A stretch of 64,000 nt of DNA from contig JBAZNL010000001.1 in assembly GCA_041649275.1 (NCBI GenBank), forward strand, positions 124,001 to 188,000, read 5' to 3'. Every line of letters starts with the position of its first letter. Within the stretch, counting starts at the first letter, position 1. A program made the translations under genes and the position numbers. Positions 1 to 7,548 of the stretch are shown here, one piece after another. The DNA is from Candidatus Izemoplasmatales bacterium (GTDB lineage: Bacteria; Bacillota_I; Bacilli_A; Izemoplasmatales; Hujiaoplasmataceae). The notes under the pieces were generated by a model. It worked only from the letters and a program-made list of their open reading frames with translations. It was not told the origin of the DNA and did not search any database.

Positions 1-21
1 CTTCATCTTCTTTCGCGTCAT
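1..21 (-). CDS. possible start of a gene leaving the left edge
   Basis: An ATG on the minus strand at 21 opens a seven-codon frame (MTRKKMK) that runs off the window. A G-rich stretch about seven bases upstream could serve as a ribosome binding site. A second in-frame ATG lies at 27. Too little is present to name a product, and this could be chance. Confidence 0.25.
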
Positions 22-93
22 GTCCATGCCCCCATTCATCAGCGTATCATATCACAAGGCGCGCGCAAACGCACGCGGATCGACTCGCGCGTT

Positions 94-1026
94 TCACCAC
101 GGAAGCGGATCGGGACGGATCTCGCGGTCGTACAGTTCCTCGAGTTTCCGCTTCGTCTCGACGGACATCGGATGGTGGAGTGCGGCGAGGTTGTCGTTCA
201 TCTGGCGGTGGGACTTGATGCCGGGGATCACGCAGGCGACCGCATCGTAGGAGAGGATGAAGGCGAGCGCGTCGAGCGAGATGTCCTCGCGGCCGACGAC
301 ATCCTTCACCTTTCGGACCAGTCCGGCGCGACGTTCGACGACCTCCCGCGACCAGCGGGCGCGGATACCGGTGAAGATCGACTGTTCGTCGTATTTGCCG
401 GACAGCCAGCCGGAATCGAGCGGAACCTTCGCGACCAGGAAGATTCTTCTCCTCCTGACCTCCTCGAAGAGATCGCGCGCGCTTTGGAAGAAGACGTTGT
501 AGAGCAGTTCGACGACGTCGACGTCGGTGCGTTCGAGGCTCGTCTTCAGTTCCTCGCGGGTGTCGATCGAGACGCCATAGGCGCGGATCAGCCCGAGCCG
601 CTTCAGACGCGCGAGTTCCTCGAAGTGGTTCGTATGCCCCTCGAGGATCTCCTTCGGTGGATTGTGGAGGAGGAGGGAATCCGCATAGGTGGTCTTCAGA
701 CGCGCAAGCGACGCCCTCAGCGACGGCTCGATCGCCGCGACGTGCCAGTCGCTCGAACCGTCGGGATTGTGTCCGAACTTGGTCGAGACGGCGATTTTCC
801 CGCGGTCGGATCCGATCGCGCGGCCGAGGATCTCCTCCGACTTCCCCCCGGCGTATCCCGGGGCGGTGTCAAAGAAGTTCACGCCCTTCTCGATCGCCGA
901 GCGGACGAGCCGGATGGACTCCTCCTCGCCGGCTTCGCCCCACAGGGGATTGGCCAGCTGCCAGGCGCCGAAACCGACGCGGCTGAGTTCGATCAGGGGT
1001 TTTCCGAATTTCGTCAATGTCATCAT
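94..1026 (-). CDS. aldo/keto reductase family protein
   Basis: Predicted cytosolic NAD(P)H-dependent oxidoreductase with an aldo/keto reductase TIM barrel; the substrate is unknown. The family tetrad is visible: Asp and Tyr in FFDTAPGYAGGKSE, Lys in VSTKFG and His in LLLHNPP. A late GIKSHRQM segment resembles the cofactor-binding end of the barrel. The length (310 residues) is normal. I chose the ATG at 1026 rather than 1041 because GGAGGG lies five bases upstream of 1026. The gene sits downstream of the tRNA-Leu terminator and probably has its own promoter near 1154. A 25-codon ORF ends two bases before its Shine-Dalgarno sequence. Confidence 0.88.
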   Translation of the reverse strand: MMTLTKFGKPLIELSRVGFGAWQLANPLWGEAGEEESIRLVRSAIEKGVNFFDTAPGYAGGKSEEILGRAIGSDRGKIAVSTKFGHNPDGSSDWHVAAIEPSLRASLARLKTTYADSLLLHNPPKEILEGHTNHFEELARLKRLGLIRAYGVSIDTREELKTSLERTDVDVVELLYNVFFQSARDLFEEVRRRRIFLVAKVPLDSGWLSGKYDEQSIFTGIRARWSREVVERRAGLVRKVKDVVGREDISLDALAFILSYDAVACVIPGIKSHRQMNDNLAALHHPMSVETKRKLEELYDREIRPDPLPW

Positions 1027-1037
1027 GGTTTCCCTCC

Positions 1038-1115
1038 TCATGGAATCGCGTCTGGCTCCTCGGGAAAGCGCCGGTCGCGGTCGTTCAGGTGTGCGTCCAG
1101 TTCACGTTCGAGCAT
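1038..1115 (-). CDS. candidate small leader ORF (25 aa)
   Basis: The frame begins MLERELDAHLNDRDRR and stops with TGA immediately before the GGAGGG of the aldo/keto reductase. It is strongly charged (many D, E and R) with no membrane segment. It lies inside the predicted leader transcribed from the extended -10 at 1154. GGAG lies only two bases before its ATG, which is too close to be a convincing ribosome site; GGGAAG lies further upstream. It could be a translated leader peptide, a small protein or chance. Confidence 0.27.
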   Translation of the reverse strand: MLERELDAHLNDRDRRFPEEPDAIP

Positions 1116-1153
1116 GTCTCCATCTTCCCTTGATGCGTGTTCCTTCCCGTCTA

Positions 1154-1162
1154 TTTATACCA
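1154..1162 (-). promoter_or_regulatory. extended -10 promoter candidate for the aldo/keto reductase
   Basis: Minus strand TGGTATAAAT, a TGn extended -10 followed by TATAAA, lies between the tRNA-Leu terminator and the reductase. No good -35 is visible at 16-18 bp. Confidence 0.4.
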
Positions 1163-1224
1163 TATCGTCAAGACCAATGCATCTCCTTCGCGCATTTTCG
1201 TCCTCCTGATCCGATCGGTACACG

Positions 1225-1255
1225 AAAAAAGCCATGTCCAGACATCGGACATGGC
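1225..1255 (-). terminator. Rho-independent terminator of tRNA-Leu
   Basis: A perfect 9-bp stem (GCCATGTCC/GGACATGGC) with a 7-base loop is followed on the minus strand by six T. It lies 12 bases beyond the tRNA CCA end. Confidence 0.85.
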
Positions 1256-1266
1256 TTCGCTTGCGA

Positions 1267-1354
1267 TGGTACCAGTGGCCGGACTTGAACCGGCATGCCT
1301 TTGGGGGGCAATGGATTTTGAGTCCATCGTGTCTACCGATTTCACCACACTGGC
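1267..1354 (-). tRNA. tRNA-Leu (anticodon CAA)
   Basis: The minus strand folds as a class II tRNA. The acceptor GCCAGTG pairs with CACTGGT, the D arm contains GGTAGACAC, the anticodon loop is CTCAAAA (anticodon CAA, reading UUG), a long variable arm follows, and the T arm contains GGTTCAAGTCC. The discriminator is A and the terminal CCA is encoded (1267-1269). A TATAAT box sits 15 bases upstream and a terminator follows directly, so it appears to be a single-gene transcript. Confidence 0.95.
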
Positions 1355-1368
1355 AGATGGCAATGCAT

Positions 1369-1374
1369 ATTATA
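1369..1374 (-). promoter_or_regulatory. -10 box of tRNA-Leu
   Basis: A perfect minus-strand TATAAT begins 15 bases upstream of the mature tRNA 5' end. No convincing -35 was seen. Confidence 0.55.
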
Positions 1375-1420
1375 CAACATCGATCGCGTTTTCCAGCCTC
1401 AAAACGCATGCTTCTTCATG

Positions 1421-1455
1421 AAAAAAAACGCCCTTCGCGATCGTCGCGAAGGGCG
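1421..1455 (-). terminator. Rho-independent terminator after the ABC exporter operon
   Basis: A 12-bp perfect stem CGCCCTTCGCGA with a 3-base loop is followed by eight T on the minus strand, seven bases after the stop codon of the last ABC gene. Confidence 0.92.
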
Positions 1456-1462
1456 TTCCACC

Positions 1463-3316
1463 TCAGCGCCGGGACAGTTCCAGCATCTCTTCGGTGTATT
1501 GGTTGGTATAGAGCTTGTAGTAGTGGCCCTGGGCCGCGATCAGTTCGCGGTGGGTTCCGTCCTCGATCACCCTGCCCTGTTCGAGCACGAGGATGCGGTC
1601 GGCGTGGACGATCGTCGAAAGGCGGTGGGCGACGATGAACGAGGTGCGACCCTTGAGGATCTTCGCGATCGCCGTCTGGACGGCCTGTTCGGTCTCGGTG
1701 TCGACCGAGGAGGTCGCCTCGTCGAGCACGAGGATCTTCGGGTCGGCGAGGATCGCGCGGGCGAAGGAGATGAGCTGCTTCTGCCCGACGGACAGGCGGG
1801 AGCCGCCTTCGCCGCATTCGGTCTCGTAGCCCTTCTCGAACTTCATGATGAACTCGTGCGCCTCGACCGCCTTGGCGGCGGCGACGGCCTCCTCGTCGGT
1901 GGCGCCGATGCGGCCGTACTTGATGTTGTCCATCACGGTGCCGCTGAAGAGGTGGGGCGTCTGGAGCACGTACCCGAGGTTCGAGTGGAGCCAGCCGAGG
2001 GAGCGTTCGCGGTAGTCGGCGCCGTCGATCAGGATCCGGCCTTCCGTGGGTTCATAGAACCGGCAGATCAGGTTCACGATCGTCGTCTTGCCGGCGCCGG
2101 TGTGTCCGACGAGGGCGATCGACTGCCCGGCCTTCACGGTCAGGCTGAAGTCGGAGAGGATCTTCTCGCCGACGTCGTACTTGAAGGTGACGTCCTTGAA
2201 CTCGACGTCGCCCCGGAGGGATTCGAAGTTCTCGCGCTTGTAGTCGAAGAGCGTCCCGTACTTCGCGATCACCTCGGGGGTGTCGACGATGTCGGCTTTC
2301 GCCTCCATGAGCGAGACGACGCGCTCGACGGACGCCTGCGCCTGCTGGATGCGGGCGTAGACGCCGGCGATGTTGTTGACCGGCTCGAAGAACTGCCAGA
2401 CGTAGCCAGTGAAGAGCACGAGCGTACCGATCGAGAGGCCGCCGGCGAGGACCATCGAACCGCCGGAGTAATAGACGACGGCGGTGAAGATCGAGATCAG
2501 GAAGATGACCGTGGGGAAGTAGAGGCCCTGGATCACCGCGGCGCGCACAGACTGTGTGCGCATGTCGGACGTGAGGGCGTCGAAATCGCCGAAGTTGGCC
2601 TTTTCCAAGACAAGCGTCTTGGTGGTGAGGGCACCGGTGATGCCTTCGTTGAAGGCGCCGGTGATCTTCGAATTGACCTTTCGGATCGCGCGATGCGCCT
2701 TCAGCATGTATTTCCTGAAGAGCGCCGAGACGACCGCGAGTAGGGGCAGGACGGCGATCGTGATGAGGGCGAGATGCCAGTTGATCAGAAACATCACGAC
2801 CATCAGGATGACCATCATGAAGAGACCCCAGGTGAGGTCGATGACGCCCCATGACAGGATGTCGGAGAGGTTGCGGGAGTCGGAGGTCATGCGCGCCATG
2901 ATCCAGCCGGTGCGGGTCTTGTCGTAGTAGGAGAACGGCAGTTCCTGCAGGTGGCGGAAGGCTTTCGTGCGGATCGCATAGGCGAGCTCGGTCTGGACCT
3001 TCGCGGCCCAGACGATGAAGAGGTAGACCATCGAGCCCTGGATCGCCATGAAGCCGAGGTAGATGCCGACGAATTTCAGGATCTCGGTCCTGAGGTCGGC
3101 TTCGCCCGCGATCAGGGAGGGGATGACGTCGTCGATCGCGTGCGTGGTGAGGAGCGGGAAGAGGACGTCGGTGGAGGCCAGGACGGCCATCGCGGCGATC
3201 GAGAGGATCGCCCACTTGCGGAGCGGGACCATGAAGGAGAGGATCTTCTTCCACGCCTTCAGGTCGATCTTCTGCGAGGTGAAACTCTCCTCGTCGAACT
3301 GTTCTTCGTTCGTCAC
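1463..3316 (-). CDS. ABC exporter half-transporter, BmrD-like subunit
   Basis: Type IV ABC exporter half: an N-terminal six-helix membrane domain (about residues 30-310) fused to an ATPase domain (about 370-610). Visible motifs are Walker A GHTGAGKTT, signature LSVGQKQLISFARA, Walker B ILVLDEATSSVD with the catalytic Glu, and a switch His in VAHRLST. The signature is non-canonical (LSVGQ, not LSGGQ), as known for one partner of heterodimeric exporters. The start is GTG with GGAGG eight bases upstream; it lies one base from the stop of the partner gene, so the two are translationally linked. The substrate is unknown; drugs or lipids are typical. No signal suggests a peptide exporter. Confidence 0.9.
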   Translation of the reverse strand: MTNEEQFDEESFTSQKIDLKAWKKILSFMVPLRKWAILSIAAMAVLASTDVLFPLLTTHAIDDVIPSLIAGEADLRTEILKFVGIYLGFMAIQGSMVYLFIVWAAKVQTELAYAIRTKAFRHLQELPFSYYDKTRTGWIMARMTSDSRNLSDILSWGVIDLTWGLFMMVILMVVMFLINWHLALITIAVLPLLAVVSALFRKYMLKAHRAIRKVNSKITGAFNEGITGALTTKTLVLEKANFGDFDALTSDMRTQSVRAAVIQGLYFPTVIFLISIFTAVVYYSGGSMVLAGGLSIGTLVLFTGYVWQFFEPVNNIAGVYARIQQAQASVERVVSLMEAKADIVDTPEVIAKYGTLFDYKRENFESLRGDVEFKDVTFKYDVGEKILSDFSLTVKAGQSIALVGHTGAGKTTIVNLICRFYEPTEGRILIDGADYRERSLGWLHSNLGYVLQTPHLFSGTVMDNIKYGRIGATDEEAVAAAKAVEAHEFIMKFEKGYETECGEGGSRLSVGQKQLISFARAILADPKILVLDEATSSVDTETEQAVQTAIAKILKGRTSFIVAHRLSTIVHADRILVLEQGRVIEDGTHRELIAAQGHYYKLYTNQYTEEMLELSRR

Positions 3317-3317
3317 G

Positions 3318-5162
3318 TCACTCGCCTCCTTCCAGCTGGAAGTCGATCCGGGACTGGATGTCCCAGATGTTCCGGTAGGCGCCGCCGCGGGCGATGAGTT
3401 CGGCGTGCGTGCCGGACTCGGAGATCCGGCCGCCGTCGATCACGAGGATGCGGTCAGCCTCCTTCGCGGTGGTGATGCGGTGGGTGATGATGAAGACGGT
3501 GGATTCCTTCCATTCCTTCTTGAGGGCGCTCCTGATCTCGAGGTCGGTTTCGGTGTCGACCGCCGAGAGCGAGTCGTCGAAGACGATGATCGGCTTCGGC
3601 CGAAGGAGCATGCGGGCGATCGCCACGCGCTGCTTCTGGCCGCCCGAAAGGGTCACGCCGCGCTCGCCGACGAGGGTATCGTAGCCTTTTTCGAAGCCGA
3701 CGATGTCGCTGTGGATGCGGGCGATCTTGGCGACCTCGACGACGCGGTCGGCGTCGCGCGACTTGTCGGCGATCTTGATGTTCTCGGCGACCGTCTTGGA
3801 GAAGAGGAACGGTTCCTGGAGGATGACGCCGACGTGCTCGCGGAGATGGTGCTTCTCGATCTCGCGGATCGGCACGCCGTCGATCAGGATCCGGCCCTCC
3901 TGGTTCTCGAGGAGGCGGACCAGCAGGTTCATCAGGGTCGACTTGCCCGATCCGGTCTTTCCGACGATCGCGATCGTCTCGCCCGGCTTCACGTGGAAGT
4001 CGATGTCCTCGAGCTGGTTGTAGGTGGAGTCGGCGAACTTGAAGCTGACGTGATCGAAGACCACGTCGCCCTGGATCTCCGGCTTCCCGACGGCCGTGTC
4101 CATGGCGTATTCGTCGGGTTTGGAGAGGATCTCGTCGAGACGGCCGACGGCGACGGTCGCCTTCGAGAAGTCGCCGACGATGCGGCCGAGCTGACGCATC
4201 GGCCAGATGATGTTGCCGGCATAGCCGATGATCGCGGCGTAGACGCCGATGGTGATGGCGCCCTGGGCCGCGAAGACGATCCCGATGACCGAGAGGATGC
4301 AGAACTGGGCGAAGCAGATGAAGTCGGTCGACGCCCAGAAGGCGCCGATGATCTTGGCGACCCTGAAGTCGGAGTCGGTGAACCTGCGGTTGAGGCGGTC
4401 GAACTTCTCGATCTCGAACTTCTCGTTGGCGAAGGCCTTGACGACGCGTGCGCCGGAGACGTTCTCCTGCACGTGGGTCGTCATCTTGCCTTCGTTCTCC
4501 TCGATCTTGGTGAAGACCTTTTCGATGCGGACGAAGTAGACGGCCGCGACGACCAGGAGGATCGGGGCGATCGTGAGCGAGATGAACATCAGATCGCGGT
4601 TCAGTTTCGCCATCTGGACGATCGAGAGCGCCACCAGCAGGACGAGGCGGACGATCTCGACGATCTGGTCGGAGATGAAGTACTTGTAGGTTTCGACGTC
4701 GGTCGTGCACCGCTGGATCACGTCGCCGGTCTCGGCGTGGGCGTGATAGTCGTAACCGAGGTCCTGGAGCTGACGGTACAGGCGGTTGCGGAGGCGGTAG
4801 CTGACGCTCTCCGAGAAATGCGCGGTGATCGTGCGGCGGGCGACGATCGCAAGCGAGCGGAAGAGATCGATGACGACGATCGCGACGGCCGCCAGCAGGA
4901 GCTTGGCGTACACGTCGCCCTGGCCGATCAGGTCGAGGATGTAGCCAGGCAGCCGCGAGGCTTCGCCGAGCAGGACGTAGTCGATGATGTGCTGCGTGAA
5001 GAGCGGGATCAGCGTGCGGGCATAGGATACGGCATAGAGGAAGACGAAGGAGAGCGGCATCAGCCACCAGGACCTTCCGGTCCAGCGGAACATGAGCGCG
5101 ATCGATTTGAGGATGCTCTTCTTCGGTTTCTTGTCTTTGGGGTCTTGCGTTTTGTTCTCCAA
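3318..5162 (-). CDS. ABC exporter half-transporter, BmrC-like subunit
   Basis: Partner of the following gene, with membrane domain at residues 30-330 and ATPase at 350-600. Walker A is GKTGSGKST and the signature is a normal LSGGQKQRVAIARM, but Walker B reads IIVFDDSLSAVD, with Asp replacing the catalytic Glu. Together with LSVGQ in the partner this gives one degenerate and one working ATP site, the arrangement of TM287/288, BmrCD and LmrCD. A GTG at 5171 gives a slightly longer frame but has no ribosome site. The TTG at 5162 has AGGTGA five bases upstream, so I prefer it. It follows argS by about 40 bases and probably shares its transcript. Confidence 0.9.
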   Translation of the reverse strand: MENKTQDPKDKKPKKSILKSIALMFRWTGRSWWLMPLSFVFLYAVSYARTLIPLFTQHIIDYVLLGEASRLPGYILDLIGQGDVYAKLLLAAVAIVVIDLFRSLAIVARRTITAHFSESVSYRLRNRLYRQLQDLGYDYHAHAETGDVIQRCTTDVETYKYFISDQIVEIVRLVLLVALSIVQMAKLNRDLMFISLTIAPILLVVAAVYFVRIEKVFTKIEENEGKMTTHVQENVSGARVVKAFANEKFEIEKFDRLNRRFTDSDFRVAKIIGAFWASTDFICFAQFCILSVIGIVFAAQGAITIGVYAAIIGYAGNIIWPMRQLGRIVGDFSKATVAVGRLDEILSKPDEYAMDTAVGKPEIQGDVVFDHVSFKFADSTYNQLEDIDFHVKPGETIAIVGKTGSGKSTLMNLLVRLLENQEGRILIDGVPIREIEKHHLREHVGVILQEPFLFSKTVAENIKIADKSRDADRVVEVAKIARIHSDIVGFEKGYDTLVGERGVTLSGGQKQRVAIARMLLRPKPIIVFDDSLSAVDTETDLEIRSALKKEWKESTVFIITHRITTAKEADRILVIDGGRISESGTHAELIARGGAYRNIWDIQSRIDFQLEGGE

Positions 5163-5204
5163 GGGATTCACCTTCTTTCGCCGATGGAGAGGATTGTGCG
5201 GTGC

Positions 5205-6914
5205 TTACATGCGTTCGATGGGTTGCATCCCGAGCAGGGTCATGCCGTCGTCGAGGACGGCGCGAACCATCGCGACGAGATGCTTCTTGGTCTTCTTCTC
5301 GCGGACGTCCTCGACGTTCACGCGTTCCTTCGCGTAATAGCTGTTGAAGAGGGCGGCGAGGTTCAGGAGGTATTTCGCGACGACCGAGGGCGCCGCTTCG
5401 GCGGCGGCCTTCTCGACGGTCGCGGCGTATTGGCCGATCGTCTTCACGATCTCGAACGCCGGTTCGGCGGAAAGGATCGCATCGTCGACGTCGCCGTCGA
5501 AGGAAAACGGTTCCTGGGTCAGGATCGAATTGATCCGGACCGAGGTGTACTGCAGGTACGGGCCGGTCTGGCCCTCGAACTTGACCATTTCCTCGAGGTT
5601 GAACTCGAAGTCGTTGGCGCGGTAGTTCTTGAGGTCGTTGAAGATGATCGCGGAGACGCCGATCCTGGTCGCGACGGCCTCCTTGTCGGGAAGCGTCGGA
5701 TTCTTTTCCTCGATGTACGACCGGGAGAGCCGGATCGCCTCGTGAAGGACGTCGACGAGCTTCACGACCTTGCCCTTGCGGGTCGACATCTTCTTGCCGT
5801 CCTGAAGGACGAGGCCGAAGTTGACGTGTTCGATCCGGTCGGCTTCGGGATATCCCATCAGCCGGACGACGCGCTTGAGCTGGTCGAAGTGGAGCTTCTG
5901 CTCGTTGCCGACGACGTAGAGCGCGCGGTCGAAATGGTAGGTATGCATGCGGTAGAAGAGCGCCGCGAGGTCGCGGGTGATGTAGAGCGTCGAGCCGTCC
6001 TTCTTCTGGATCAGGGCCGGCGGGATCTCTTCGCCGAGGTCGACGATCATGGCGCCGTCGTCTTCCTTGAGAAGACCCTTGGCGGCGAGTTCGTCGATCA
6101 CCGGCTGCATCTTGTCGTTGTAGAAGGCCTCGCCGTTGTAGGAGTCGAAGCGGACGCCGAGCAGATCGTAGACCTGCATGTAGTCCTGGAGCGACACCTC
6201 CCGGAACCACGACCAGAGGGCCACGTATTCCGGATCGCCCTTCTCGAGCGCGGCGAAGATGGCGCGGGCCGCGTCGTCCATCTCGGGATGCTCCTTGGCG
6301 CGCTCGTGGTACTCGACGTAGAGCTTCACGAGTTCGTTGATCGGATCGCGTTCGACCGCGACGCGGTCGCCGAAGTTCTGGAAAGCGTAGATGATCTTGC
6401 CGAACTGGGTGCCGAAGTCGCCGAGGTGGTTGATGCGGACGACCTTCGCGCCGGTCTTTTCGAGCAGATTGCCGAGGGCATGGCCGATGATCGTGGAGCG
6501 CAGATGTCCGATCGAGAACGGCTTGGCGATGTTCGGCGAGGAGTAGTCGATCACGACGGTTTCGCCGGCATGGGTTTCGGAGCGGCCGTAGTCCTTCCCG
6601 CGGGTGCGGAAGTCGGCGACGATCGCGCGGGCGATCCCGGCCGGGTCGAGCCTCAGATTGAGGAACCCGCCGGTCGGCGTGACGGCGGCGAAGAGCGGTG
6701 CGATCGGCGATGAGGCGATGACGGCCTCGACCTCCGAAAGGATCGCCGGAACGGGGGTCCTGGCGGTCTTCGCGATCGTGAAGACGGGGACCGAGAGGTC
6801 GCCCTGGTCCTTCCGCTTCGGTTCCTCGACGACGACGTTCACGGACGTCCCGTAGCGCGTCGACAACTCCGTCTCAAGCAGCTTCTTGAGTTCGTTCTTG
6901 ATGGTTTCGATCAT
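5205..6914 (-). CDS. argS: arginine--tRNA ligase
   Basis: Class I aminoacyl-tRNA synthetase charging tRNA-Arg with arginine in the cytosol. An N-terminal tRNA-binding domain (residues 1-100) precedes the HIGH-type motif in SSPNIAKPFSIGHLRS and a KMSKS-type motif KMSTRKGKV. The C-terminal all-helical anticodon-binding (DALR) domain ends at GMQPIERM. At 569 residues it is of normal length. AGGG lies upstream of the ATG. It lies 45 bases after the Nudix gene and directly before the ABC exporter pair, with no terminator between, so co-transcription from the Nudix promoter is likely. No T-box is visible upstream, unlike alaS and trpS here. Confidence 0.96.
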   Translation of the reverse strand: MIETIKNELKKLLETELSTRYGTSVNVVVEEPKRKDQGDLSVPVFTIAKTARTPVPAILSEVEAVIASSPIAPLFAAVTPTGGFLNLRLDPAGIARAIVADFRTRGKDYGRSETHAGETVVIDYSSPNIAKPFSIGHLRSTIIGHALGNLLEKTGAKVVRINHLGDFGTQFGKIIYAFQNFGDRVAVERDPINELVKLYVEYHERAKEHPEMDDAARAIFAALEKGDPEYVALWSWFREVSLQDYMQVYDLLGVRFDSYNGEAFYNDKMQPVIDELAAKGLLKEDDGAMIVDLGEEIPPALIQKKDGSTLYITRDLAALFYRMHTYHFDRALYVVGNEQKLHFDQLKRVVRLMGYPEADRIEHVNFGLVLQDGKKMSTRKGKVVKLVDVLHEAIRLSRSYIEEKNPTLPDKEAVATRIGVSAIIFNDLKNYRANDFEFNLEEMVKFEGQTGPYLQYTSVRINSILTQEPFSFDGDVDDAILSAEPAFEIVKTIGQYAATVEKAAAEAAPSVVAKYLLNLAALFNSYYAKERVNVEDVREKKTKKHLVAMVRAVLDDGMTLLGMQPIERM

Positions 6915-6959
6915 GTCGATCCCTGCTTTCTGCCAAAATAAAATCGATTCGGACGGCTC

Positions 6960-7475
6960 TCACAGTCCAAATCGATCCTTGAAATGCCGGAGTACCGCCG
7001 TCTGCGTGTCGTAGAAGCAAAGCTTCTGTCCGACGCGATCCCGAAGGACCGCTTCGTTTCCGGCGATGGCCTCGTCGATGCCGACCCATTCGGGAACGAG
7101 ACCCATCTCCTCCTCGTGCTCTTCGAGCTTCGAGTCGGTGAAATGGAGCACTTCCACGTGATAGTAGTCGGAGACCACGCGGACCACGGCGCCGTAGAGC
7201 GAGCGCGATTCGCGGATCTCTTCGGTCTGGCCCAGGTGTTCGATGATCTTCACCTGATACCCGCCGACCTCTTCGAGAAGTTCACGGTAGAGCGTATCGA
7301 GTTTGGACTCGCCGAGCGTGATGGCGCCGCCCGGCGTGCCGTACATGTGGTCTTTTCCGGAGTACATGAGAAGGATCTTTCCGTCACGGATGACGATCGC
7401 CCGCACGACGTCGCGCGTGACGATTTTCGGCGGAATGTCGACCAAAGCGTCGGTGACGACCATGAACGGTTTCAT
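6960..7475 (-). CDS. Nudix hydrolase
   Basis: Hydrolase of nucleoside-diphosphate-linked compounds; the substrate cannot be read from sequence. The Nudix box GX5EX7REUXEEXGU is complete in GAITLGESKLDTLYREL followed by LEEVGG, near residues 50-75. The N-terminal part (VTRDVVRAIVIRDGKILLMY) is a typical first strand pair. A ribosome site GGGAGG lies nine bases before the ATG and a sigma-A promoter lies at 7508-7537. First gene of a run continuing into argS and the ABC exporters. Confidence 0.87.
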   Translation of the reverse strand: MKPFMVVTDALVDIPPKIVTRDVVRAIVIRDGKILLMYSGKDHMYGTPGGAITLGESKLDTLYRELLEEVGGYQVKIIEHLGQTEEIRESRSLYGAVVRVVSDYYHVEVLHFTDSKLEEHEEEMGLVPEWVGIDEAIAGNEAVLRDRVGQKLCFYDTQTAVLRHFKDRFGL

Positions 7476-7507
7476 CGCATGTTCCTCCCTTCTGGACCAC
7501 TATGAAC

Positions 7508-7537
7508 ATTTTAGCACAAAACGGCGCGGATTTACAA
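7508..7537 (-). promoter_or_regulatory. sigma-A promoter of the Nudix-argS-ABC run
   Basis: Minus strand TTGTAA (7532-7537), 18-bp spacer, TAAAAT (7508-7513), about 35 bases upstream of the start codon. Confidence 0.5.
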
Positions 7538-7548
7538 TCTATTTCGCG

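Noticed and set aside
3063..6713. A 1216-codon open frame on the plus strand across the ABC exporter and argS genes
   Set aside because: It is antisense to three clear conserved genes, is dominated by D, V, E, G and R as expected from GC-rich shadow frames, and has no ribosome site or family motif.
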